Assembly: GCA_943912335.1 (NCBI GenBank)
Contig: CALTUD010000015.1
Location: forward strand, 21,136 to 85,135
Length of the DNA stretch: 64,000 nucleotides
Reading direction: 5' to 3'
Origin: an uncultured Acetobacteraceae bacterium
GTDB lineage: Bacteria > Pseudomonadota > Alphaproteobacteria > Acetobacterales > Acetobacteraceae
Each line of letters begins with the position of its first letter. The first letter of the stretch is position 1. This document shows positions 51,617 through 59,613 of this stretch, in pieces. The position numbers and the translations under genes were made by a program. The notes beneath the pieces were generated by a model. It was not told the DNA's origin. It was given only the letters and a program-made list of their open reading frames with translations, and made no database searches.

Positions 51617-54600
51617 GCCGCATCTCCCCAATTGTTGCGTCGTGGCTGCCACAGACGGCGTCGCACGGCTTCGGCAAAGCGCGCGCGCATGGCGGCGTGG
51701 GCGTCCGGGTTGGCCTCGCGCAGGAAACGGTCGGTGTCGGCATCGCCCAGAGTGGCGTCGAACAGAAGCTCGAATTGCCGGTCGAACCGTTCGGGCAGCA
51801 GGGCGGCGAAACCGTGCAGCGCATCCAGCGTGCGGGCGATCTCCGCGGCGCCGCGATAGCCGTGCCGCTTCATGCCGGCGATCCAGTCCGGATTGGCGGC
51901 GCGTCCGCGCACCACGCGGGCGAGTTCCTCGGCGGTGCTGCGCAGGCGCGGCGTTTCCGGGCGCGCGGTGTCGGCATGATAGAGCGCGGGTGCAGCACCG
52001 AGCGCGGCGGCGGCGGCGGCGAAACCGCCGGCATAGGCGGCGACGTCGAGCCCGTCCAGCAGGTCGGCCTCGGCCATGTCGGCGATATGCAACAGAGCCT
52101 GCGACTCAGCCACGCGGGCGCGGAAAGCCTCCGGATCAGCCTCGCCTTCGCGCGCGCCGCCATAAGCGAAGCCGCCGCTCTCGAGATAAAGCGCGCCGAG
52201 TTCGCCCTGCTCGTCCCAGTCGCCGGCGGCCAGACGCCGTTCCAGCCCGGTGCCGTAGCTGCCCGGCGCCGCGCCGAAGATCCGGGCCGTGGCCGCCGCG
52301 CGTGCCGCGCCATCGAGACCGCGCGCGGCCGCGGCCAGCGCGTTCCAGTCGGCCGGCTCCTCGCGTGCGGCGACGGCCTGCACCGCCTGATCGAACAAGG
52401 CGATCTGCGCCGGAAAGGCATCGCGGAACAGGCCGGAGATCCGCAGCGTCACATCCACCCGCGGGCGGTCGAGCAGGGCCAGCGGCAGCACCTCGATGCC
52501 GCTGGCACGCCCGGATTCCGCGTCCCAGGCCGGGCGCACGCCCATCAGCACCAGGGCCAGCGCCAGTTCCTCGCCGCCGGTGCGCAGCGTGGCGCTGCCC
52601 CAGAGGTCGATGACCAGGTGCCGCAGGAACTCGCCCTGTTCCTGCATGTGCCGGCGCAGCAGCTCCGCCGCCGCCTTCTCCGCCAGCACCAGGGCGGAAC
52701 GGGTCGGCACGCTGCGCGGGTCCAGCGCGAAAAGGTTGCGCCCGGTGGGCAGCACGTCGGCGCGGCCCCGGCTGGGCGCGCCGGAAGGGCCCGGGGCGAC
52801 GAAGCGCCCGTCCAGCGCGGCGAGCAGCGCCTCCCGCTCGGCCAGGGCGCAGGCGTCGAGCCGCGCGGCCAGGGCCTCCGCGCCGACCCCCGGGCAGGAG
52901 CGGGCCAGGGCCTCCAGCAGCAGCGCGCGGCGTTCCGGCGCCGGGTCCCGGCCGAAGACATGCAGCCCGTCACGGATCTGCATCTCCTTCACGTCGCAGA
53001 GATAGGCGTCGAGCCGGGCCAGCGCCTCCTCCTCGGGCGCCTCCCGCGCCACGCCGCTCTCGGCGAGCAGCCCGCAGCCTTCGGCGCGGTCCAGGATCTC
53101 GCGCCGGAGCAGGGCGGTGCGGCGGCGGTCGAGCCCGTCGGCGGCGGCATACTCGTCGATCAGCCGTTCCAGCACCGCGCCTTCCTCGTGCAGCCCGGCG
53201 GCGCGCAGCGGCGGGGTGAGATGGCCGATGGTGACGGCGCCGAGGCGGCGCTTGGCGGCGGCCGCCTCCCCGGGATTGTTGACGATGAAGGGGTAGATCA
53301 CCGGCAGCCCGCCCGCCAGCGCCACCGGGGCACAGTCCGGCGACAGGGCCGCCGCCTTGCCCGGCAGCCATTCCAGCGATCCATGCGTGCCGAGATGGAG
53401 CAGCGTATGGATGCGCTCCTCCTCCCGCAGCCAGAGATGGAAGGCGACGAAGCCGTGCCGGGGCGGCAGGTCGGGGTCGTGGTAGCTCGCCTTGCGCCGC
53501 GCCGGATCGCCCCGGTCGGGCTGGATGGCCAGGAGATGCGGGCCGAGGCGCAGGTGCCGCAGGCGGAAGCCGCCATCCTCCACGGCGGGGTCCGCCTCCG
53601 GATCGCCCCAGGCCGCCCCGACACGGGCGCGGAAGGCTTCCGGCAGCGCGGCGAAGAGGCGGCGATAACGGCCGAGGGACAGGATGGGCCCAGGCGCGGC
53701 GCGGCAGAGCCATTCGGCCAGGGTCGCCGCATCCGGCGGCTCGGGCAGGTCGTAGCCTTCCCCACGCAACAGGCCGAGCATGGCTTCGAGGCTGGCGAAG
53801 CTGTCCAGCCCGACCGCATGGCCCTCCTGCCCCCCGACGCCAGGATAGTCGGACAGCACGATGCCCAGTCGCCGCCCGGCGCGCGGCGTGGCGGCGAGGC
53901 GAGCCCAGGCGGCGGCGCGGTCGGCGGCCAGCGCGATGCCGCCGGGGTCCGGGCGCAGCAGGATGCGCGCGAAGCCGAGGCCGGGGAGGGCGGTCTCCTC
54001 CGCCTTGTGCGCCACGGCGGTGGTGAGCAGCCGCCCGTCCAGTTCCGGCAGCGCCACCTGCATGGCGAGGTCGCTCTGCGACAGCCCGCGCGTGGAGGCC
54101 GCCCAGACCTCGCGCGGGGCGGAGGACAGCAGCAGTTGCAGTACCGGCACCCCGGCGGCATCCAGCGGCGAGCCGGCCCCGTTTCCCCGGTCGGCGCGCC
54201 GGGCGGAGAAGCCGGTGAGGTTCAGCACCACCGCCGGCTTCCAGCCGCGCAGCGTGGCGGCGATGCCCTGCGCGGTATCGGGGGATTTCAGGCTGTCGGC
54301 AAACAGCGCCCGGGGCCGCAGGCCACGCGCCGCCAGCGCCCCCGCCAGGGCGGCGACCGGGGCGGTGTCCCCGGCCAGCAGATGCGAGCGGTAGAAGGTG
54401 ATGGCGGCGACGGGCCCCTCCACCCCGCCTGCATCCCCGGGGAGGTCGTGCTCGCCCCAGGCGGGAAGCGCCTCGGGCGGCGGGGGCGGGACGGCCCTCG
54501 GATCACGCGCCAGCGCCGCCATGAAGCGCAGCGCCGCCCCGGCATTCCCCGGCCCGCCGGCGGCGAAACCCGCGTCGAGCCAGCGCCAGGCGGCATCCGG

Positions 54601-54990
54601 CAGGGTGGAAAGGGCGCGCAGCCGCGCATCGTCCCGCCCGTCGCCGGGCAGCAGCGCGAGCGCGATCCCCTCCCGCCGTGCCAGCGCGGCCAGCTCCTCG
54701 GCGCCATAGCGCCAGTAGTCGAGCCCGCCCAGCAGCCGCGCCACCACGCAGCGGGACGCGGCCAGCGTGTTCTCCAGGTAGAGATCGACCGAGAGCGGAT
54801 GGCGCAGCCGCCCCAGGCTGGCGAGGCGAAGCTCCGGCCGGGGCTCCGGCATCGCGTCCCAGGCCGTCGCGGCGGCGCCGAGATCGCCGTCGGAGAAGGA
54901 AAGCAGCACCAGCTCCGCGGGCGCCTGGCCGAGATCGACGGCGGCATCCGCCTCGTCCAGGCTGCGCGTCTCGCGGACCAGCAGGTGCAT
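51613..54990 (-). CDS. cobN: Cobaltochelatase subunit CobN
   Basis: CobN is the large subunit that inserts cobalt into hydrogenobyrinate a,c-diamide, using ATP with small AAA+ subunits that are not in this window. The 1125-residue protein is of the Mg-chelatase H family: HLGTHGSLEWLPGKAAALSP near residue 525, VIYPFIVNNPGEAAAAKRRL, and LPTGRNLFALDP. It is shorter than the about 1275-residue Pseudomonas CobN. The coding style changes near nucleotides 52400-52750 (about residues 745-865). The upstream part is richer in GC and CCC proline codons, the downstream part uses TTT, TTG and CCG. No frame break is visible there. Confidence 0.94.
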   Translation of the reverse strand: MHLLVRETRSLDEADAAVDLGQAPAELVLLSFSDGDLGAAATAWDAMPEPRPELRLASLGRLRHPLSVDLYLENTLAASRCVVARLLGGLDYWRYGAEELAALARREGIALALLPGDGRDDARLRALSTLPDAAWRWLDAGFAAGGPGNAGAALRFMAALARDPRAVPPPPPEALPAWGEHDLPGDAGGVEGPVAAITFYRSHLLAGDTAPVAALAGALAARGLRPRALFADSLKSPDTAQGIAATLRGWKPAVVLNLTGFSARRADRGNGAGSPLDAAGVPVLQLLLSSAPREVWAASTRGLSQSDLAMQVALPELDGRLLTTAVAHKAEETALPGLGFARILLRPDPGGIALAADRAAAWARLAATPRAGRRLGIVLSDYPGVGGQEGHAVGLDSFASLEAMLGLLRGEGYDLPEPPDAATLAEWLCRAAPGPILSLGRYRRLFAALPEAFRARVGAAWGDPEADPAVEDGGFRLRHLRLGPHLLAIQPDRGDPARRKASYHDPDLPPRHGFVAFHLWLREEERIHTLLHLGTHGSLEWLPGKAAALSPDCAPVALAGGLPVIYPFIVNNPGEAAAAKRRLGAVTIGHLTPPLRAAGLHEEGAVLERLIDEYAAADGLDRRRTALLRREILDRAEGCGLLAESGVAREAPEEEALARLDAYLCDVKEMQIRDGLHVFGRDPAPERRALLLEALARSCPGVGAEALAARLDACALAEREALLAALDGRFVAPGPSGAPSRGRADVLPTGRNLFALDPRSVPTRSALVLAEKAAAELLRRHMQEQGEFLRHLVIDLWGSATLRTGGEELALALVLMGVRPAWDAESGRASGIEVLPLALLDRPRVDVTLRISGLFRDAFPAQIALFDQAVQAVAAREEPADWNALAAAARGLDGAARAAATARIFGAAPGSYGTGLERRLAAGDWDEQGELGALYLESGGFAYGGAREGEADPEAFRARVAESQALLHIADMAEADLLDGLDVAAYAGGFAAAAAALGAAPALYHADTARPETPRLRSTAEELARVVRGRAANPDWIAGMKRHGYRGAAEIARTLDALHGFAALLPERFDRQFELLFDATLGDADTDRFLREANPDAHAAMRARFAEAVRRRLWQPRRNNWGDAA

Positions 54991-55006
54991 GGCTCGGCCC
55001 GCCCCC

Positions 55007-56047
55007 TCAGACCATCAGCGCGGCGGCGATGGCGTCGCGGTCCAGCCCGGTCTGGCCGATCACCACGAGCTGCCCCTGGCGAGCCTCGCCCGGCGCCCAG
55101 GCCCGGTCGAACTGGTGGCTGAATCGGGTTCCGACGCCCTGAACGGCGAGGCGCAGCGGCTTGCCGGCAATGGCGGCGAAGCCCTTCATCCGCAGCACGT
55201 CATGCGCCTCCGCCACCGCGCGCAGCCGCTCCACCAGTGCCTCGGGCGAGGCCAGCTCGGGCAGCGGCAGGGCGAAGCTGGTGAAGTCGTCATGCTCGTG
55301 CGCGCCATCCTCGGCATCGTGGTGCGAGGGGCGGGCGGCGAGGTCGTCCTCGGCGGCGGCACCGAGGCCGAGCAGGATGGCGGGATCGAGCTTCCCGTCG
55401 CGGGCGGGCACGACCTTCACCGCGCGGGGGATGGCACCCGCGATCCCGGCGCGCAGCCGCGCGGTGGCGGCCTCGTCCAGCAGGTCGGTCTTGTTCAGCA
55501 CCACCAGATCCGCGGCCAGGAGCTGATCCTCATAGACCTCCGCCAGCGGGTTGTCGTGGTCCAGCGACGGGTCCGCCGCGCGCTGGGCGGCCACCGCCTC
55601 CGGATCCTCGGCGAAGCGGCCCTCGGCCACGGCGGGGCCGTCCACCACCGTCACCACCCCGTCCACCGTGACGCGGGACCGGATGCCGGGCCAGTTGAAG
55701 GCCTTGATCAGCGGCTTCGGCAGGGCGAGGCCGGAGGTCTCGATCAGGATGTGCTCGGGCGGGCTCGGCCGGTCGAGCAGGGCCTGCATGGTGGGCAGGA
55801 ACTCGTCCGCCACGGTGCAGCAGAGGCAGCCATTGGCCAGCTCGACGATGTTCTCCTCCTCGCAGCCCTCGATGCCGCAGCTCCGCAGCGTCTCGCCGTC
55901 GATGCCCAGCGCGCCGAACTCGTTGACGATGATGGCGATGCGGCGGCCGCGCGCATGGGCCATCAGGTGGCGCACCAGCGTGGTCTTCCCGGCGCCGAGG
56001 AAGCCGGTGACGATGGTGGCGGGGATCTTGGTGGCGGTGGCGCTCAC
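55007..56047 (-). CDS. cobW: CobW GTPase metallochaperone
   Basis: CobW is a G3E-family GTPase thought to deliver cobalt to CobN. The 346-residue product has the P-loop VTGFLGAGKTTLVRHLM near residue 15, the metal motif ELANGCLCCTV, VLNKTDLLD, and a His/Asp-rich loop (HHDAEDGAHEHDD) before the C-terminal domain. GTG 56047 is in a GTGA overlap with the DUF1636 gene; a 65-codon upstream extension is rejected. It lies 16 bp before cobN. Confidence 0.93.
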   Translation of the reverse strand: MSATATKIPATIVTGFLGAGKTTLVRHLMAHARGRRIAIIVNEFGALGIDGETLRSCGIEGCEEENIVELANGCLCCTVADEFLPTMQALLDRPSPPEHILIETSGLALPKPLIKAFNWPGIRSRVTVDGVVTVVDGPAVAEGRFAEDPEAVAAQRAADPSLDHDNPLAEVYEDQLLAADLVVLNKTDLLDEAATARLRAGIAGAIPRAVKVVPARDGKLDPAILLGLGAAAEDDLAARPSHHDAEDGAHEHDDFTSFALPLPELASPEALVERLRAVAEAHDVLRMKGFAAIAGKPLRLAVQGVGTRFSHQFDRAWAPGEARQGQLVVIGQTGLDRDAIAAALMV

Positions 56048-56481
56048 GCGGCGGTCTCCGGTGCGGTCTGTGTTGGTTCGGCGAGGGCGAAGGGCGGCAC
56101 GCGGCCCAGCACGACGCTCTTCAGGGAGGCGGGGCGCTTCGAGGGCATGACCACCCCCGTGCGCGAGGCGGCGAACAGCGCGCCGTAATCCAGCAGGTCC
56201 CCCGCCTGTTCCGGCAGGAGGCGGCCCAGCAGGTACTGCCACTTGCCCGGCGCGGCGAGGGCGGCGGCGCAGCCCTGCTCGCAGGAGGCCATGCAGGTGG
56301 CCGGGCGCAGCCGCACCGGGCTGTCCGGCCGCGCCGCCAGGGCCTCGGCCACGGCGTCGTGCAGCCGCTGCCCCTCGGGCACCTCGCCCTCGCGCAGGTC
56401 CAGCCCGGCGCGGCAGGTGATGCAGACATGGAGCAGGACAGGCTCGGCCAAACGGGGCACCCCAGGGATCGACACGCGCAT
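56044..56481 (-). CDS. DUF1636 Cys-rich, likely metal-binding protein
   Basis: A 145-residue protein with HVCITCRAG near residue 19 and ATCMASCEQGCAAAL near 61, a Cys pattern like thioredoxin-fold ferredoxins. DUF1636 proteins occur beside cobW and cobN, suggesting a part in cobalt handling or corrin redox chemistry, not yet defined as far as I know. It is the first gene after the cobalamin riboswitch. ATG 56481 is chosen; a longer frame runs toward the riboswitch. Confidence 0.82.
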   Translation of the reverse strand: MRVSIPGVPRLAEPVLLHVCITCRAGLDLREGEVPEGQRLHDAVAEALAARPDSPVRLRPATCMASCEQGCAAALAAPGKWQYLLGRLLPEQAGDLLDYGALFAASRTGVVMPSKRPASLKSVVLGRVPPFALAEPTQTAPETAA

Positions 56482-56627
56482 GGGATGCCGACCGCTCCCA
56501 TGGCCCCCTCCGGTCGGGGAAGCCGGGAACCGATGGCCGCCGGCAAGAGAGCCGGGGCGCATCGCCGATGCCGGGGCACCCCGCCCGGCGTCACGATCCA
56601 TCCCGCCGGGACAAGCCCGGTGGGGAT

Positions 56628-56837
56628 GATGGCAGGTCTCCTGGCTCGCGGATCAGGCGCGGCCTGCCGGCCTTCCCGGCACGCCGCCCCGTTCCCGAGG
56701 CCAGCACGCCAGTGGCGGTTTGGCAGGCCGCTCTCCGCTCACAGTTGCGGGGGCAGCCGCGGATTCGGACCGGATGGCCCTCACCGCATTCCCTTTTCAC
56801 CCCCGCCACAGGCATCCGCCGCCGGCGGGGGACCATC
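56628..56837 (-). ncRNA. Cobalamin riboswitch (AdoCbl class)
   Basis: Read on the minus strand, the conserved boxes occur in order: GGGTGAAAAGGGAATG, GCCCCCGCAACTGT, GCCACTGG, GGGAAGGC, and AGCCAGGAGACCTGCC. GATGG (56833-56837) and CCATC (56628-56632) can pair as the closing P1 stem. It heads the DUF1636-cobW-cobN-cobG-cobH-cobI-cobJ operon, which should be shut off by adenosylcobalamin. About 146 bases separate it from the first start codon; no clear terminator with a T-run is seen there, so translational or Rho-linked control is possible. Confidence 0.93.
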
Positions 56838-56845
56838 GGCTGCGG

Positions 56846-56874
56846 GGGTAGTCTTCGCGGCCCGGCCCTGTCAA
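56846..56874 (-). promoter_or_regulatory. Candidate promoter of the riboswitch operon
   Basis: On the minus strand TTGACA (56874-56869) is a perfect -35 box. A weak -10-like CTACCC (56851-56846) lies 17 bases downstream. A start of transcription near 56840 would place the riboswitch at the very 5' end of the RNA. It sits within 40 bp of the divergent cobU start. Confidence 0.5.
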
Positions 56875-56883
56875 TGGAAAGCC

Positions 56884-57408
56884 ATGGCTGCCGATCCTCC
56901 CGACACCCCGATGCTGACCCTGGTCCTGGGCGGCACCCGTTCCGGCAAGAGCCGCTACGCGGAGACGCTGCTCGGTCCCCTGCCGAAGCCCTGGCTCTAC
57001 ATCGCCACGGCCCAGGCCTTCGACGAGGAGATGCGCGCCCGCATCGCCGAGCACCGCGGCCGGCGCGGCCCGGAATGGGAAACGGTGGAGGCGCCGCTGG
57101 ACCTGCCCGCCGCCCTGCTGCGCGCCCGGCACCGCCCGGTGCTGGTGGACTGCCTGACGCTCTGGCTGAGCAACCTGATCCTGGGCGAGCGTGACCTGGA
57201 GGCCGCGGCGGTGGCGCTGGAAACGGCGCTGGCGCAGCGTTCCGCCCCGGCGGTGCTGGTCTCCAACGAGGTCGGCCTCGGCATCGTGCCGGAGAACGCC
57301 CTGGCCCGGCGCTTCCGCGACGCGGCGGGCATCCTGCACCAGCGCCTGGCGGAGCGGGCGGAGCGTGTCGTCTTCACCGTGGCCGGCATCCCCATGGTGG
57401 TGAAGTGA
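56884..57408 (+). CDS. cobU: Bifunctional adenosylcobinamide kinase/phosphate guanylyltransferase
   Basis: CobU (CobP) phosphorylates adenosylcobinamide and then transfers GMP to give AdoCbi-GDP. The 174-residue product has the P-loop LVLGGTRSGKSRYAETLL near residue 13, WLYIATAQAFDEEMRARI, the kinase His in EHRGRRG, and VLVDCLTLWLSNL. ATG 56884 is preferred, with ATG 56911 as an alternative. The frame is open far upstream through the riboswitch region, which is a shadow. It heads cobU-cobO-cobQ. Confidence 0.93.
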   Translation: MAADPPDTPMLTLVLGGTRSGKSRYAETLLGPLPKPWLYIATAQAFDEEMRARIAEHRGRRGPEWETVEAPLDLPAALLRARHRPVLVDCLTLWLSNLILGERDLEAAAVALETALAQRSAPAVLVSNEVGLGIVPENALARRFRDAAGILHQRLAERAERVVFTVAGIPMVVK

Positions 57409-58016
57409 GCGCGGACGGCGAGGAGGCCGCCCGCCACCGCGCGAAGATGGAGAAGCGCAAGGCGGTGCAGGATGCCGAGGTGGCCTCGAAGATCATCGAG
57501 AAGGGCCTGCTGCTGGTGAACACCGGCCCGGGCAAGGGCAAGTCCACCGCCGCCTTCGGCCTGCTGCTGCGCATGGTCGGGCATGGGCGGCCCTGCGGCG
57601 TGGTGCAGTTCATCAAGGGCGCCTGGAGCACGGGCGAGCGCCATGTGCTGGAGGGCTTCGGCCCGCTCGTCGAATGGCACAGCATGGGCGAGGGCTTCAC
57701 CTGGGAAACGCAGGACCGCGCCCGCGACGTGGCGGCGGCCGAGGCGGCCTGGGCGAAGGCCCTGGCGCTGATGGCGCGGCAGGACCTCGCTTTGCTGGTG
57801 CTGGACGAGCTCTGCATCGCGCTGCGCTACAACTATCTGGACACGGATTCCGTGGTCGCGGCGCTGCGCGCGCGGCGCCCCGGCCTGCACGTCGTCGCCA
57901 CCGGCCGCAACGCCCCGCCCGCGCTGGTCGAGGCGGCGGACCTCGTCACCGAGATGGGGCTGGTGAAGCACCATTTCGCGGCGGGGGTGAAGGCGCAGCA
58001 GGGGATCGAGTTCTGA
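57405..58016 (+). CDS. cobO: Cob(I)yrinic acid a,c-diamide adenosyltransferase
   Basis: CobO (CobA/BtuR type) adds the adenosyl group to cobalt. The 203-residue product has LLLVNTGPGKGKSTAAFGLL near residue 35, GVVQFIKGAWSTGER, EWHSMGEGFTWETQD and VLDELCIALRYNYLD. GTG 57405 overlaps the cobU stop (GTGA), and its stop overlaps the cobQ start (TGATG). Confidence 0.95.
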   Translation: MSADGEEAARHRAKMEKRKAVQDAEVASKIIEKGLLLVNTGPGKGKSTAAFGLLLRMVGHGRPCGVVQFIKGAWSTGERHVLEGFGPLVEWHSMGEGFTWETQDRARDVAAAEAAWAKALALMARQDLALLVLDELCIALRYNYLDTDSVVAALRARRPGLHVVATGRNAPPALVEAADLVTEMGLVKHHFAAGVKAQQGIEF

Positions 58017-59491
58017 TGCCGGTGGCCCTGATGTTCCAGGGCACCGGCTCCTCGGTGGGCAAGTCGCTGCTCGTCGCCGGGCTGGCGCGGCTCTTCGCGC
58101 GGCGCGGGCTGCGGGTGCGGCCCTTCAAGCCGCAGAACATGTCCAACAACGCCGCCGTCACCGCGGATGGGGGCGAGATCGGCCGCGCCCAGGCCCTCCA
58201 GGCGCGGGCGGCGGGCGTGGCGCCCAGTGTCCACATGAACCCCGTGCTGCTCAAGCCGCAGAGCGAGACCGGATCCCAGGTGGTGGTGCAGGGCCGCGTC
58301 CTCGCCACGGCGCGGGCGCGCGAATACCAGGCGATGAAGCCCCGCCTCATGCCCCATGTCCTCGACAGCTTCGCGCGGCTGAGGGCGGAAGCCGACCTCG
58401 TGCTGGTGGAGGGGGCGGGCAGCGCCTCCGAGATCAACCTGCGCGCGGGCGACATCGCCAATATGGGCTTCGCCCGCGCCACGGGCACGCCGGTCGTGCT
58501 GGTGGGCGACATCGACCGGGGCGGGGTGATCGCCAGCCTCGTGGGCACGCAGGCCGTGCTGCCGCCGGAGGATGCGGCGATGATCCGGGGCTTCCTGGTG
58601 AACCGGATGCGCGGCGACCCCACGCTCTTCGCGGAAGGGATGCACGCGATCGCGCAACGCACCGGCTGGGCGCCGCTGGGGCTGGTGCCCTTCACCGATG
58701 CGGCGCGCCGCCTGCCGGCGGAGGACGCGCAGGATCTGTTCACCGCCCTCGGGGCGGCCCCGCGCAACCCCGGCGCCCCCCTGCGGATCGCCGTGCCGGT
58801 GCTGCCCTGCATCAGCAATTTCGACGACCTCGACCCGCTGGCCGCCGAGCCCGGGGTGGAGCTCCTGCTGCTGCGCCGGGGCACGCCCCTGCCGGGGAAC
58901 TGCGCCCTCGTGGTCCTGCCCGGCTCCAAGGCCACGATCGCCGACCTCGCCGTGCTGCGCGAGGAAGGCTGGGACATCGACATCCTGGCGCACCATCGGC
59001 GCGGCGGGCGGGTGCTGGGGCTCTGCGGCGGCTACCAGATGCTCGGCCGGCGGATCGAGGACCCGGAGGGCATCGAGGGTCCGCCCGGCGGCGTGGACGG
59101 GCTCGGCCTGCTCGACGTGGCGACGGTGCTGACGCGGGAAAAGCGGCTGTGCCCGGCCGGCGGCGCGACCCTGGCGGACGGGGCGCCCTTCACCGGCTAC
59201 GAGATGCACATGGGCCGCACGGCGGGCCCGGACGCGGCAAACCCGCTGCTGCGGCTGGCGGATGGCCGGCTGGACGGCGCCGTCTCGGCGGATGGGCTGG
59301 TCTCGGGCACCTATGTCCACGGGCTGTTCGGCGATGACGCGCAGCGCGCGGCCTGGCTGGGCCGGCTGGGCCTCACAGCCGCCCCGCGACGGCACGAGGC
59401 CGAGGTCGATGCGGCGCTGGATGCGCTGGCGGCGCATCTGGAACGGCATGTGGACGTGGCGGCGCTGCTGCGGATCGCCGGGCGGGCATGA
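58016..59491 (+). CDS. cobQ: Cobyric acid synthase
   Basis: CobQ amidates side chains b, d, e and g with glutamine and ATP. The 491-residue protein has MFQGTGSSVGKSLLVAGLAR, RPFKPQNMSNNAAVT, LVEGAGSASEINLR, GDIDRGGVIASLVGT and a class I amidotransferase half with the nucleophile in VLGLCGGYQMLG and the His in GTYVHGLFGDD. ATG 58016 is chosen by overlap with cobO; the upstream extension in frame is a shadow of cobO. Confidence 0.95.
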   Translation: MPVALMFQGTGSSVGKSLLVAGLARLFARRGLRVRPFKPQNMSNNAAVTADGGEIGRAQALQARAAGVAPSVHMNPVLLKPQSETGSQVVVQGRVLATARAREYQAMKPRLMPHVLDSFARLRAEADLVLVEGAGSASEINLRAGDIANMGFARATGTPVVLVGDIDRGGVIASLVGTQAVLPPEDAAMIRGFLVNRMRGDPTLFAEGMHAIAQRTGWAPLGLVPFTDAARRLPAEDAQDLFTALGAAPRNPGAPLRIAVPVLPCISNFDDLDPLAAEPGVELLLLRRGTPLPGNCALVVLPGSKATIADLAVLREEGWDIDILAHHRRGGRVLGLCGGYQMLGRRIEDPEGIEGPPGGVDGLGLLDVATVLTREKRLCPAGGATLADGAPFTGYEMHMGRTAGPDAANPLLRLADGRLDGAVSADGLVSGTYVHGLFGDDAQRAAWLGRLGLTAAPRRHEAEVDAALDALAAHLERHVDVAALLRIAGRA

Positions 59492-59613
59492 CCTCCGGCC
59501 CCCTGGGGGCGCTGGCGGTCTTCTGATCGCCACGGCGTTGACGGGCGGACCGGGGCGCGGGAGACGATTCCCACAGGCATGGCCTTTCAGACATGGCCGG
59601 AGGGATGAAACCC

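Noticed and set aside
51697..55122. Open frame of over 1100 codons antisense to cobN
   Set aside because: It mirrors cobN in GC-rich DNA, has low-complexity Arg/Gly/Gln content and no domain; cobN itself has clear motifs.
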